Assembly (NCBI GenBank): GCA_022414725.1
Contig: CM039462.1
Location: 78,815,421-78,879,420 of the forward strand
Reading direction: 5' to 3'
DNA: 64,000 nucleotides
Origin: Microglena sp. YARC
Lineage: Eukaryota; Chlorophyta; Chlorophyceae; Chlamydomonadales; Chlamydomonadaceae
Both the position numbers and the translations under genes were made by a program. The notes beneath the pieces were generated by a model. The model had not been told where the DNA came from, did no database searches, and saw nothing but the letters and a program-made list of their open reading frames with translations. Positions within the stretch are counted from its first letter, which is position 1, and each line of letters opens with the position of its first letter. Positions 34,080 to 43,141 of the stretch are shown here, in pieces.

Positions 34080-34263
34080 GTGGCCAACTGCACTTCCTTA
34101 GTAGCATATATATCTAGCTCTTCAATCACTAATTACTATCATGTTTAACTATCTAAGGATTCATTCATTATGGTGCTTTCAATTTCTGTAACAAAGATCG
34201 AAGAGTCCTGCTGTCCAAATATGCGCCCTCAGTCTTCAGTGCTTGCATTGCTTTACGAAAAAA
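34080..34263. other. Nothing recognised
   Basis: AT-rich sequence between the duplicated unit and the TTTGAA-rich leader of the Fanzor half. Confidence 0.4.
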
Positions 34264-34560
34264 CAGATCTATTTGAACATCGTTTGAGTCATGTTTGAAA
34301 CAACCAACCTTGTTTCAAACCTTTTTCAAGGGGCACGTTGATGACGGCTTGATTAAGATCTATTTGAACATGGTTTGAGTCATGTTTGAAACAACCAACC
34401 TTGTTTCAAACGGATCTCAATCGGTAGGTTTGATGGCCGACTGATTCAAACAGGAAACAAAGATCGATTGAATCAAGGTTATTTCCGATTGAATCTAAGA
34501 ATGAATCAAACGAACAATTCAAACAGGATTTTCTTTGTTTCAAACGACCCTCAAAGAAGT
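34264..34560. repeat. TTTGAA/TTTCAAAC-rich leader
   Basis: Two roughly 95-bp repeats (34268 and 34361, core CATGTTTGAAACAACCAACC) followed by many GATTGAATC/GAATCAAAC motifs, immediately upstream of the KYRRS start of the Fanzor N-terminal half. It parallels 26295-26440. Confidence 0.7.
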
Positions 34561-35060
34561 ACTAAATACCGACGTAGCGCAATCAAGGCTGCCTTGGCAA
34601 ACATCAAGGCTTGCTTTTCGAATCTGAAAGCAGGTAACATCAAGCAGTTTTCAGCTCCGTTCAGACGGAAGAAGACAGAGCTTGAGAGGGGTTGGGCCAT
34701 TGAGATGGATCAGCATAACATTTCCAAGGATGGCGACAAACTCTACATCTTCAAAGACACATTGGGCAACATGCGCTACTTCGGTAGAAAACAACGTCAA
34801 AAGTTGATGCCTGAGAAAAACCCGACCCACGATCCAAAGGTCCAGAAATCCCGCTTCGGCGAACATTTCCTCGTCTTGTCTGTCGCTGCCAGGGACAGGA
34901 GAGAAGAGCGGAAGCCTGTCCATCCCGGCAAGGTTGCAACTGCATCTATCGACCCAGGCGTCCGCAAAACAATGGTCACGTACTCACCAGAGAATGAGGA
35001 ATCATTCATGCTTTGTAAAGGACAGGCATCCGACCTTGTCAAACTCCTGCTGGTTCATGA
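34468..35060 (+). pseudogene. Fanzor2/TnpB-like nuclease, N-terminal half
   Basis: The forward frame encodes the N-terminal part of a Fanzor2/TnpB protein. It has KYRRSAIKAALANIKACFSN, KAGNIKQFSAPFRRKK, RYFGRKQRQKLMPE, GEHFLVLSVAARDR and the RuvC-I motif ASIDPGVRKTMVTYSPE with its catalytic Asp, then FMLCKGQASDLVKLLL. Homology stops at about 35055, before the RuvC-II and zinc-ribbon parts, and the sequence runs into an unrelated gene start (ATG 35073). This half is complementary to the C-terminal half at 25805-26290 but in opposite orientation. An ATG at 34501 (NQTNNSN...) is a possible start. Confidence 0.8.
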
Positions 35061-35072
35061 CGGGCCGTCGTC

Positions 35073-35946
35073 ATGTCTTACATGTCTGCTGCCCAAATCA
35101 CTGCGTTCGTCGATACTACCAATATCTTCAACGCCGTTCAGAAGACGGATCGAACTAAGATATCCAAAATCCCCACCATCCCTCAGTTGAAGAGCATCTG
35201 CAACGCAGTCATATCCCTGACCAGCGTTCCTGATTGCCTCGCCGACTCTGTCGGCGCAATGAAGATGGCACACGCTAAGTTTCTCGAAGATTCCCCAAAA
35301 TGGGAGAAGGAGCCCTTACAGCTAATGCTTCTCCCTGTTGCCGTCGCTGCTGCGAATGCCGTCGCTTCTGCTTCTGCTTCTGCTGCTTCCTCCTTGCTTG
35401 CCCTCGCCAGTGCCCTTGCCCTCCCAGAGGACGACAAAACCACCGAGGACGTTGGCACGGGGTCCGGCAGTAGTGGTAAAAAGCGCCGCGCCAATGGTTC
35501 ACGCTCTGTGTCACCCTCTGTGGCTCCTGCTCCTGCCCCTGTTCCTGCTGCTGCTCCTGCTGCTGCTCCTGCTGCTGCTCCTGCTGCTCCTGCTGGCTCG
35601 TTCTCAACGTGCTCCCTGTCCTCCTCCTTGGCCTCCGGTCGTGTTGGTCGCGGGTCCGTTCTAAAGAACGAGCTTCCTGTTGGCTCCAATATAGGTGCAT
35701 TTACCATCGTGGGGTATTCCCCCACCCTGGGCTGCACTTCTGTCACCATTCACGGCAACCCGTGTGGTAGAAAACAGGTGCTCTTAAGCAACCCCAATGG
35801 TGGGACCTTCACCAATGGCAAGTGCGCGCACCTAGCGTGCATGAAACAGACTCCGCCAAGCGTGAGGCGTACATCGCCACCAAGCGAGCTACGCTTGACG
35901 AGCTTGCAATTGAGCTTCGCTCCCTGTCCCTCAGCCAGCAGCTTTA
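35073..35946 (+). pseudogene. Unknown protein with Ala/Pro-rich centre, one frameshift
   Basis: ATG 35073 opens MSYMSAAQITAFVDTTNIFN with a helical N-terminal domain (to about residue 85, AKFLEDSPKWEKEPLQ). A low-complexity Ala/Ser then Ala/Pro region follows (GCTCCTGCT repeats, 35340-35600), with KKRRANGSR as a basic patch. A beta-like segment has NIGAFTIVGYSPTLGCTSVT. Near 35840 a shift to another frame gives a natural ending, KREAYIATKRATLDELAIEL, with a stop at 35946, whereas the original frame runs on to 36131. Family unknown. The join to the truncated Fanzor half suggests a rearrangement or capture point just upstream. Confidence 0.45.
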
Positions 35947-36415
35947 GTTATATAGATACTCAGTTATTTAGATACTCTTTTTTTAGAGACGATAAAAAAT
36001 GGTCCTGCCTGTATGTACTGTACTGTACCCCTCCGTTTGCGTGCGTGCGTGCGTGTGTGAGGATGCGGTCTGGCGAGCGCTCTTTACACATCCCATCCAT
36101 CATCCCCCTTTTGTTTGTGATTCGTGAGTGAGTGAGTGCACTACTGTGGATTTTGACCACCTGATTCATTCACCAATCTGAACTACAATTGTGATGTGTT
36201 TTTCAAGAAGTCCCCAATCGACGGGTCTATAACTGTTTAGAAGCAGAAGATGGTGGTGAAGAACGTCAAGGTCCACAAAGTACTGCACTGTAGAGACAGT
36301 GTCAAAAAAGCATCATCCAATGTGAGGAGTGGCGCATCCAAGATGAAGAGGCAATCCCCATCGATGCTTTCGGGCGTGAGCCACAAACTGCACTCGAGGC
36401 TCGATTCTGTTGATA
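35947..36415. other. No gene recognised
   Basis: Holds short GTGCGTGCGTGCG and GTGAGTGAGTGAG runs and the boundary of an M1 copy. A short open frame at 36250-36438 lacks recognisable features. Confidence 0.4.
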
Positions 36416-36712
36416 CAGTCGACGGAATACTAAAATGAAACCGCACACACCTTACGGTTAGCAGTGGAACACCAATACGATTTTGAATCAACAAATTGCA
36501 GGATGTTAACGAGAATATCGTGGTTCTTTTTTAGATCCCGGCTCTCCATCCTGCAGACTCCGTATCGTTATTTTGTCGGTACTTTCGAGAGTCTCCATTG
36601 AAGGACAAGCCGCAGTACCGTGGCCCTTCCTGGACCTTCCCCAGTACCGTGGACCAAAAGAACACGGGGTCTTTGTTGATGTTTAATGCGTCATGTAAGG
36701 AGGTTTCTTTGC
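36416..36712 (-). mobile_element. M1 copy, 3' part in reverse, truncated
   Basis: Begins with the M1 end CAGTCGACGGAATACTAAAA after TA and follows the M1 interior (TTGCAGGATGTTAACGAGAA) up to the GGTTTCTTTGCTG breakpoint at about 36712. The other end is absent. Confidence 0.75.
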
Positions 36713-36869
36713 TGCGCAGACATTTATTCATATTCACGAAGAATTCGAGGACCAGCGCGCACCAATCTGGCCGAAGGTGAGTCCCCCGATATTGGTAAGC
36801 GACCGACTCTAGGACATGCTGAGGGGCATGAGGATGCATAAAGCTGCATCGTGTTGGTTTACATACAGA

Positions 36870-37565
36870 ATGGGTGATGTCATGAAAACTGCCTCGCAAA
36901 ACCTACAATCCTACCAGGAGCCCCCCCCTGCATGGGCCACGTCCATGCTGCAGCAGCTCTATAAACTTGAGCATGCAGTGTCTGACATCAAGTTGGACAT
37001 TTTGGAGATGAAGTCATCTATCAGGTTGGCATACTGTTGTCATCTTGGGATGATAGATATCCTTGTACATAACACTGATGCTTGCACCGCGCTGCTTGCC
37101 ATGCGCAGGAACATGGGCTCGTCCTCCAGCATGAGCATGGCTGAGATAGTTGCCGATTACGAGGTAAACAATCGTGGAGAAGGACTAGTCGGGCCTTTTG
37201 GGGGCGACTGCCAGTTTGCTGCTAGGGCTGCTGAAGAATTCTTCTCAAAAATCCATGGGCTGATGCGTGCGATAATGGTCACTGTCGTAATGTACTCTCC
37301 GTCGGGCGCCACCCTATCATTGGCTCCAGGCATCAACGGCACTGCTCCTGTCAAAGACAGAACCGTCCCAGATGGTGCTAAATCGTACAGGTTGACAGAG
37401 GGCAGTTGTGTTTGGACTCAGGATGATACGCAACACCCGGGTCCTTGCAAGGGATACGTCCACTATGTTGCAAGTGTGGTCACTCTGGATGGTCACAATA
37501 TCATGGTTGACTGGGGTATTGCTCAATTTGCAAAGCTACCGAGCGACATGATGATGTTTGTCTGA
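36870..37565 (+). CDS. Unknown protein with possible Cys-His-Asp enzyme core
   Basis: 231 residues from ATG 36870 (MGDVMKTASQNLQSYQEPPP). The N-terminal 60 residues form a likely coiled coil (LYKLEHAVSDIKLDILEMKS). The C-terminal 130 residues contain FGGDCQFAARAAEEFF, GYVHYVASVVTLDGHNIMVD and a terminal WGIAQFAKLPSDMMMF. The order GDC...HYV...MVDW resembles the Cys-His-Asp layout of papain/NlpC or transglutaminase-like folds, but this is a pattern-level inference. The frame is intact. An upstream in-frame ATG at 36816 is less likely because it lies in sequence following the M1 relic. Confidence 0.5.
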   Translation: MGDVMKTASQNLQSYQEPPPAWATSMLQQLYKLEHAVSDIKLDILEMKSSIRLAYCCHLGMIDILVHNTDACTALLAMRRNMGSSSSMSMAEIVADYEVNNRGEGLVGPFGGDCQFAARAAEEFFSKIHGLMRAIMVTVVMYSPSGATLSLAPGINGTAPVKDRTVPDGAKSYRLTEGSCVWTQDDTQHPGPCKGYVHYVASVVTLDGHNIMVDWGIAQFAKLPSDMMMFV

Positions 37566-38398
37566 TGATTGCAAATCCTTGTTGACCGCATTAGCGCTTG
37601 CACGCACTGCATGGCTGGTGGCATGATGTTGCATGACCGTGTTGGAATGCATGCATGGTGGTCGTCAGGCCTGTGGTGTGGTTTGAGAGAGAGGCGATTG
37701 TTTACATCAAGCTCCCCTTGGATGTCGGGTACCACACTTGGTCTCGCATCACTGGCTTCTGTTCTTCATGGATGCGTCCAATAGCACCTGCAATCAGCAG
37801 CATTCACAATACTGACGTGCGCAGCCAAAACATATATTGTCATTGCTCATTGCATGCACACACACCTCCTTTGCAGGATGACCAAATACACCGTCCTTGC
37901 TGTTCATGTTCTGCATGGCCACGCGTACGTTGGGGCAATGCTCCTTGAGCACTGTTCCCAGTTTGTGGTAAGTCGTAAGCTGTCCCACTTTGCTTGCACA
38001 ACACCCGGCTGCAAGAGCGGCATATGAGCGTCGCATCAAGAGGCTAATGTTTGTACATGCTTGCCTGATGAAAGCCGAACGATATGTGTTACGCCACACT
38101 ACTTGCCGTAGAACATGCTAGCAAATTGCGTCTCCGACTGTAATTGTATTCCCATTGTCTGTGAAGGTGCGCGTTCCCTTGACTTGAGCAATCATGAAGC
38201 CATGCATGTCCATGTACACATGTGTGTGCGTCAAGATGGCAGCACATACAGTACACTAAATCTAAAAAAACTCTAGGTGTTTCACTGCCGAAATGAAAAC
38301 ATTAGCCCCCCGTTTTATTTTGGCAGTAGCACAGATGGTGTCAAAACGTTCCCCACACAATCTCCACCTCAGACTCAGACTCAGACTCAGACTCAGAC
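37566..38398. other. No gene supported; short open stretches only
   Basis: A 50-codon frame at 37878 (MTKYTVLAVHVLHGHAYVGA) and a shorter one at about 37655 look protein-like but are not linked by clear splice sites. The stretch may hold a decayed gene. GACTCA hexamers fill 38367-38432, running into the end of the caspase-like gene. Confidence 0.4.
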
Positions 38399-39196
38399 TC
38401 AGAACTCCATCTCAGACTCAGACTCAGAACCCGCATCATCATTAGTGATGCAACAAGAACCCACCGGGAGAGCGGGAGTCCCGAACACACCCCGGAAATC
38501 GTGCGTCATCCGTACTTGCGCCCCACTCCAATACTTGTCCAATGCCGTCTCGAACCCATCGTACGTCACCAGCACCTCCTGATCAAACATGCGCCCCAGT
38601 GCGACACCGAACTTGCTGCCCCGGCTGTTACCAGTGGTCTTGCCAAACTGCTGCATGGCTGCCACTGTCATGCCGTAGTAGGTGCTTGGCGCGCCTGCCC
38701 CCCCTTGCATCTGAGCACCTCGCAGCCTTACTGCGTCCCTGGTACCTTGCCCATCCTGCCACATCTCCCCCTCGGCCTCGTACATGTTCAGCAACCTCAC
38801 AAATGTGCCTTTGAACTTCGCCGCCACGCACTCAATTGCCTCAGCTGTGACCAGCTGCTTGAATGAACACACGAGACTACCGTGCTGCGGCGACCCCTGC
38901 CACATGCCATGGCCGCAGAACAACAACACAGCCACCTCCGTTTCGTGGGACAACAACCACTTCAGGTGGTCCAATACAGCGCTGGACAACACCTCGCCCT
39001 CCAGTGTTTCAAAACTGAAACCCGGCCCTAACTGGCGGCGTAGCACTGCTGCGTCGCGTGCAAAACCCTCAGTGCTGTACTTGCCCAGGTCACTGGGGAG
39101 CACTCCTGCTTTCTCCATCACGTATCGAGTCCTGATATCCAACCCAGGCGTGCCGTAACTAGGGCTGACCAGCAAGGCACGCTTTTGTCTCTGCAT
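38399..39196 (-). CDS. Caspase/metacaspase-like (C14) protein, catalytic Cys apparently lost
   Basis: 265 residues from ATG 39196. Features of a C14 p20 domain are: strand 1 RALLVSPSYGTPG; helix with DAAVLRRQLGPGFSFETLEG; and the catalytic-His strand VAVLLFCGHGMW (His about 96). The position where family members carry the DxCH/S or DMC nucleophile reads RLLNMYEAEGEMWQ, with Tyr 139 in place of Cys. A TGC-to-TAC change would suffice, so this may be a pseudoenzyme or one base misread. The C terminus ends SESESEMEF from GACTCA repeats. The p10-like part has GVALGRMFDQEVLVTYDGFE. Metacaspase-type proteins occur in algae and some algal viruses. Confidence 0.6.
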   Translation of the reverse strand: MQRQKRALLVSPSYGTPGLDIRTRYVMEKAGVLPSDLGKYSTEGFARDAAVLRRQLGPGFSFETLEGEVLSSAVLDHLKWLLSHETEVAVLLFCGHGMWQGSPQHGSLVCSFKQLVTAEAIECVAAKFKGTFVRLLNMYEAEGEMWQDGQGTRDAVRLRGAQMQGGAGAPSTYYGMTVAAMQQFGKTTGNSRGSKFGVALGRMFDQEVLVTYDGFETALDKYWSGAQVRMTHDFRGVFGTPALPVGSCCITNDDAGSESESEMEF

Positions 39197-39259
39197 CTGC
39201 GGGGGTTAATATTGAATCACACATATTTCTCTATGTACAACTTGCGCAACCAAAACATA

Positions 39260-39375
39260 CAGTTGTTCTCAAATAATTTTAGGACACTCTGTATAATTTG
39301 AATGATATCCCCTGAAACCAGATACAGGTCCGTGGTTCACTACAAATATTTTTTGAGGAGTCTGAGGAAGGTTCT
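39260..39375 (+). mobile_element. M2 left end, truncated by a MITE
   Basis: CAGTTGTTCTCAAATAATTT after TA, followed by the M2 left-end sequence (ACACTCTGTATAATTTGAAT, CCAGATACAGGTCCGTGGTT) also found at 54911. It is cut at 39375 by the MITE. Confidence 0.8.
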
Positions 39376-39541
39376 AATGGGCGTTCCTGCCTCCCGGCCG
39401 ATTTTTTAAAATTTCTAATCAGGATTTAGAGCCTCTTGAACGACTAGCTAGCTTGAGACATAAGCACCAAGGAATCACAAATCCGCTCCATACCATGTTT
39501 AGCAACCAGTCAAAATCGGCCGGGAGGCAGGAACGCCCATT
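39376..39541. mobile_element. 166-bp MITE, copy 1
   Basis: Ends AATGGGCGTTCCTGCC ... GGCAGGAACGCCCATT, 166 bp, about 30-bp terminal inverted repeats. Flanks are TTCT and ATAT, so no intact target duplication is seen here, probably because the flank was later rearranged. Confidence 0.85.
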
Positions 39542-39784
39542 ATATATACAACGTGTCCAAGAAGCCATAGTGGCATTCTCCAATTTGGAAATAAATAGTT
39601 TTGTTCACGATCAATGATGCGTGTCCAAGAAAGAAATAATGATGCGGGACTCCCAAGCAGCGTGATTTTTAAGAGGCGCGCTCCACCATCCCAAACAAAC
39701 ACAGGTTTGTTAAGCAGAATAAAAAGTATTTGTTCGCTTGTGCATGTATGAATGTATGTATGCATGCACGAACGAACGAACGAA

Positions 39785-40453
39785 CTATGATGATAACGAC
39801 GACGGAGCCTGAGCAGCAGCCGCAGAGTAGTTGAACCTGTCAGCGCACGTAGATTTGTACGTGTCTACGCACTCAGACTGTGTCTGAGATGCGCTGATGA
39901 CCTTCGCGTGTCTCTCGAAACAGCTTGTAGCGTAGGCCTTGTTGACCTTTTCTGCTACATGCTTTGGTGATGACGCGTGCGTGGTGCACAGCAGGCCAGT
40001 GGCCTGGCGAGTTTTTTTGCACTGTCTAGCTCGGGACGAATCGAGCAGGACGATGCAGCACTTCGTATTGCAGAATGGCAGATTGAGGCTGGTGAGCAGG
40101 TCGTGTCCAAAGTGGTACGGGGACAACTCTGGAACTAGCTGACTCTTCAGCAGGATATTCTCATGCATGGTAGTCTCGGAGATGAGCTTCAGCTCATCGA
40201 AATGCTTGATAAGTGTCTGATTCTTGATCCGACAGTTATCGAGCTCGCGCAAGAGCGCATCGTAGTCTTCGACTGTAGTAGTCATCGGCTCTTCAGACGC
40301 ATTGGACTCCTCCTTGAAGGAGTCGTCCTGCTTGACGTGGTTGTGGCAGTATTTACGGCCGTTAGTTACGATCCGGGAACATGGGAAACCGTCACCCTTG
40401 GTCCCGGCGCAAGTGCAGCTGGCGTTAGAGGTGGTTGTTGTGGATCCAGACAT
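39785..40453 (-). CDS. Cys/His zinc-binding protein, two C-x-G..C-H modules
   Basis: 222 residues from ATG 40453. The first module has CAGTKGDGFPCSRIVTNGRK followed by YCHNH. The second has QCKKTRQATGLLCTTH at about residues 160-175. Both match the small C...T..G..C......C..H zinc-binding module common in giant-virus proteins (DUF5763-like; name tentative). A coiled coil (YDALLRELDNCRIKNQTLIK) separates them. The C terminus is Ala-rich. The gene lies between two inverted M2 ends (39260 and 40592-40709). Function unknown; nucleic-acid or protein binding is plausible. Confidence 0.5.
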   Translation of the reverse strand: MSGSTTTTSNASCTCAGTKGDGFPCSRIVTNGRKYCHNHVKQDDSFKEESNASEEPMTTTVEDYDALLRELDNCRIKNQTLIKHFDELKLISETTMHENILLKSQLVPELSPYHFGHDLLTSLNLPFCNTKCCIVLLDSSRARQCKKTRQATGLLCTTHASSPKHVAEKVNKAYATSCFERHAKVISASQTQSECVDTYKSTCADRFNYSAAAAQAPSSLSS

Positions 40454-40591
40454 TTCGGGTATTTCAGTGAGTGAATTTGGCGATTACGTGTGTTGTTGTT
40501 GTTGTTGGTTGTTGTGCTGGAGAAAACGTTTCAATTTTTTTCGAAACGTAGTCTATTTGGCGCGCGGGGTCCGCGTTGCCTCATCCGCGTT

Positions 40592-40709
40592 TCAAATAAA
40601 GTGGGACACACCTTACAAACTTTCCTCAGACTCCTCAAAAAATATTTGTAGTGAACTGTATCTGGTTTCATGGGATACAGAGTGTCCCAAAATTATTTGA
40701 GAACAACTT
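40592..40709 (-). mobile_element. M2-derived 118-bp MITE
   Basis: Both M2 end types are present in 118 bp: CAAATAAAGTGGGACACACC at one side and TGTCCCAAAATTATTTGAGA at the other, with the M2 left-end interior between them. It is inverted relative to 39260. Its outer edge supplies the stop codon of the adjacent LRAT-like gene. Confidence 0.75.
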
Positions 40710-41293
40710 TATGATATTGTGCACCCAGATGACCTAGAAGACGTTCGAAGCAAGGACTTGTCGAACTTTTGTATATCATCACAAATGTCTCGCAAAACTC
40801 GGTACACCTTGTCTGAGTTGTGCTTCAAGCCACCTGTCTTGCAAATCCATGCGAAACACTCACAATTCCAGTGGATCAAGTCATACTTGCGCACAGCCAT
40901 ACTTGGAGTTTCCACCATGAGCTTTGCTACGTTGGCAGCACGCTTACGATGGACAAGCTTGTCAGCAAAGTCAGTTGGAGAAGTATATTGCACAATTCCG
41001 TACGTTGTGTGGCGTGCGAGAAAATTGATGTAGGTATCAATTTGCAGGCGGGCATCGCGCATGCGTCTGTCTCCTGAGGGTGAAGTGAAGTGGGCGATAT
41101 CTGGGTCTTGGTCCAGACGGGACTCCCTGAGCACAATGCCATGGTGCGCATATCCATGGCGCCAACCTCCGCCCATCACGACGATGTGGTCTCCATGGGA
41201 GAGGAGCTTCCATGCCTCTGCAGTTGCATGCACTTCGGTTCCTTCAGGGGCCAACGTCCAATTACTAGTTGCTTGGTCCTCTATCATTGCCAT
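40709..41293 (-). CDS. LRAT/NlpC-P60-fold domain protein A
   Basis: 194 residues from ATG 41293. The fold signature is present in order: GDHIVVM, the catalytic-His block GYAHHGIVL (His about 50-51), and the nucleophile block IHWNCECFAWICKTG (Cys about 144), as in lecithin-retinol-acyltransferase-like proteins. These are acyltransferases or peptidases; substrate cannot be told. Closest relative in the window is the protein at 52157 (shared TLAPEGT, RMRDARLQI, NCECFAW). Codons upstream of the ATG remain similar between the two (RARRR), so an upstream start or exon is possible. The stop codon TAA lies in the abutting M2 MITE end. Confidence 0.7.
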   Translation of the reverse strand: MAMIEDQATSNWTLAPEGTEVHATAEAWKLLSHGDHIVVMGGGWRHGYAHHGIVLRESRLDQDPDIAHFTSPSGDRRMRDARLQIDTYINFLARHTTYGIVQYTSPTDFADKLVHRKRAANVAKLMVETPSMAVRKYDLIHWNCECFAWICKTGGLKHNSDKVYRVLRDICDDIQKFDKSLLRTSSRSSGCTIS

Positions 41294-41427
41294 CCGCCTA
41301 CGTGCACGGCGAATTATTATACGTTGCAAGCAAGTAATTGCACGACAAAATCGTGTCGGATAAATGCATTGTTGTACGTGTGTGTCTAATAAATCCCAAA
41401 TTCTAGTTGGTAATGCTTTAATTGCTA

Positions 41428-41690
41428 CAGTCGACGGAATACTAAAGTGAAACCGCCTCGTGTACGGCACACCTTACGGTGTAACCAAATGGTGTAGCAA
41501 CCCACGGGGCAGTGGAACACCAATACGATTTTGAACTAACAAATTGCAGGATGTTAACGAGAATATCGTGGTTCTTTTTTAGATCACGGCTCTCCATCCT
41601 GCAGACTCCGTATCGTTCTTTTGTGGGTACTTTCGAGAGTGTCCATTGAAGGACCAGCCGCACTTAAGCGATCGACTCTTCCCCAGTACG
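41428..41690 (-). mobile_element. M1 copy, 3' part in reverse, truncated
   Basis: CAGTCGACGGAATACTAAAG after TA (41426-27), then the M1 interior up to CCCCAGTACGG at 41690 where similarity stops. Confidence 0.8.
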
Positions 41691-41714
41691 GTACTACACC
41701 TTATGTATTGAATA

Positions 41715-41910
41715 AAGGTGAGCTCGACAAAGTCGATGCTACGCTGCACGAAATCTGACAGTGATAAGCTCAAGCGTTGCAGTGCACAGTTTGTCCGAGT
41801 GTACAAACAAGTGAATCTTTTACAAACAACATACACATTGTGTAAGACTTGACAGTTAGTTACACAGTAGTAGTGTGTCTGCTGGTTGATGTGACAAGAC
41901 GTTCCACCAG
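41715..41910. repeat. Dispersed repeat shared with 56790-57100
   Basis: GAGCTCGACAAAGTCGATGC through TGTGTAAGACTTGACAGTTA occurs in both places in the same orientation. At 56790 it is interrupted by extra GATAAGCTCAAGCG units. No coding signal. Confidence 0.75.
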
Positions 41911-42034
41911 ACGTAGCACCATTAGATGCACATTGTACCAAGGCTTGACGTGTTGGCACTGCGCAAGATACCATCTACAGTTTGGGCGGGATTGAATGGG
42001 CGTTCCTGCTTCCGAACGGATTTTTTATTTTACT

Positions 42035-42210
42035 GAAATCTTACGATAAATATTGTAAGATCGTTTTCGCAAATTAATTGATTTTGCTTTTTTGGTGTAT
42101 TTTACGAAAATATCTTACAATTTATTTTGTAAGATCGTTTTCGCAAATTAATTGATTTTGCTTTTTTGGTGTATTTTACGAAAATATCTTACAATTTATA
42201 TTGTAAGATT
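42035..42210. repeat. Subterminal 74-bp tandem repeat with palindromes
   Basis: Two copies of a 74-bp unit containing TTTTCGCAAATTAATTGATT, bounded by CTTACAATTTA...TTGTAAG palindromes. Related palindromes near the other end are at 51738-51752, 51815-51834 and 51959-51982. These are candidate transposase-binding sites. Confidence 0.75.
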
Positions 42211-42889
42211 GTTTTGTTGTATTCAGAAGAAAGAGACTATTCCCTTCAATTTCAATTGTAACATTGATTTGCTCGTTTGGAGAGAGAGAAAGTTCCTTCG
42301 AAGTATTCCAATACAAAATCAATTGTAGAGGACAGTCAAGAGGAAGGTGAAAGCTGTTTACAAAGTCTTGAACGCATTGCTCATAATTATTTATCTCACA
42401 ACTCACAACTCAACAGTTCGAAAGTACAACTTAGTACTTATGACTCCGAAATCTGTACTTATGTGTACCTCACTTATGTATAACTCACAACTCAGAACTT
42501 ATATGTACTTATACAAGTCAGAACTAATAACTCCTAACTCAGGACTTATTATTCATAATTTCATACCTCATAGCCTCATTATGTACATAACACAAATTTA
42601 TATCCTTAAATCTGCAAACTGCCATCCTAGAATCCTGAAATCACTCAAAATGTGTGTTGGATAAGGCAAAACTAGTACACTCGTGCAACTTGTGCACGGT
42701 GCTAATGTTGCACTGCTGCCAACAAGTCCATTGGTGATAACTTCTGCACTTGGTGCTGACAGGTCATGTGCTAACTGACGCCATGGTGCTACCTGACACA
42801 ATACTGTCTACTCTAGATTGGCTGTGGGAACAGGCTATCACGTTGTAGAAAGAGGGCCAATGCTAACTTGTTGGGTAACAACAGCGCCT

Positions 42890-43141
42890 GTACAATCGCT
42901 GCACTAGAATCTCCTCCTCCATGCCCCATCCCCATCTTCCTCCTCCTCATCTCCTCCTCCTTAGCAATGTCTACATTGTCTCCATCCGATTGCACAGCCT
43001 CTGCCTTGGTGTCCTTCTCAATGGATTGGCAGCTTGACCCCTTTGCATGACTCTTGCTGTGCATTGATTGCCATGCCCAGCACCTTCTCTGGCAGCTTGA
43101 CCCCTTTGCATGACCTGGCAGCTTGACCCCTTTGCATGACC
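42890..43141 (-). repeat. Left-arm inverted copy of the transposase acidic-tail region
   Basis: 42895-43030 (ATGCCCCATCCCCATCTTCC ... CTTCTCAATGGATTG) is the reverse complement of about 51517-51640 in the right arm. It is followed by three or four copies of GGCAGCTTGACCCCTTTGCA. It shows that the left arm is a rearranged inverted copy of the right arm. Confidence 0.8.

Noticed and set aside
35183..35749. Reverse-strand frames opposite the Ala/Pro region at 35.3-35.7 kb
   Set aside because: They are produced by GCTCCTGCT repeats; the forward frame has the coherent N-terminal and C-terminal domains.
38501..39158. Forward-strand frames opposite the caspase-like gene
   Set aside because: The reverse strand carries recognisable C14 features; forward frames have shadow-type composition.
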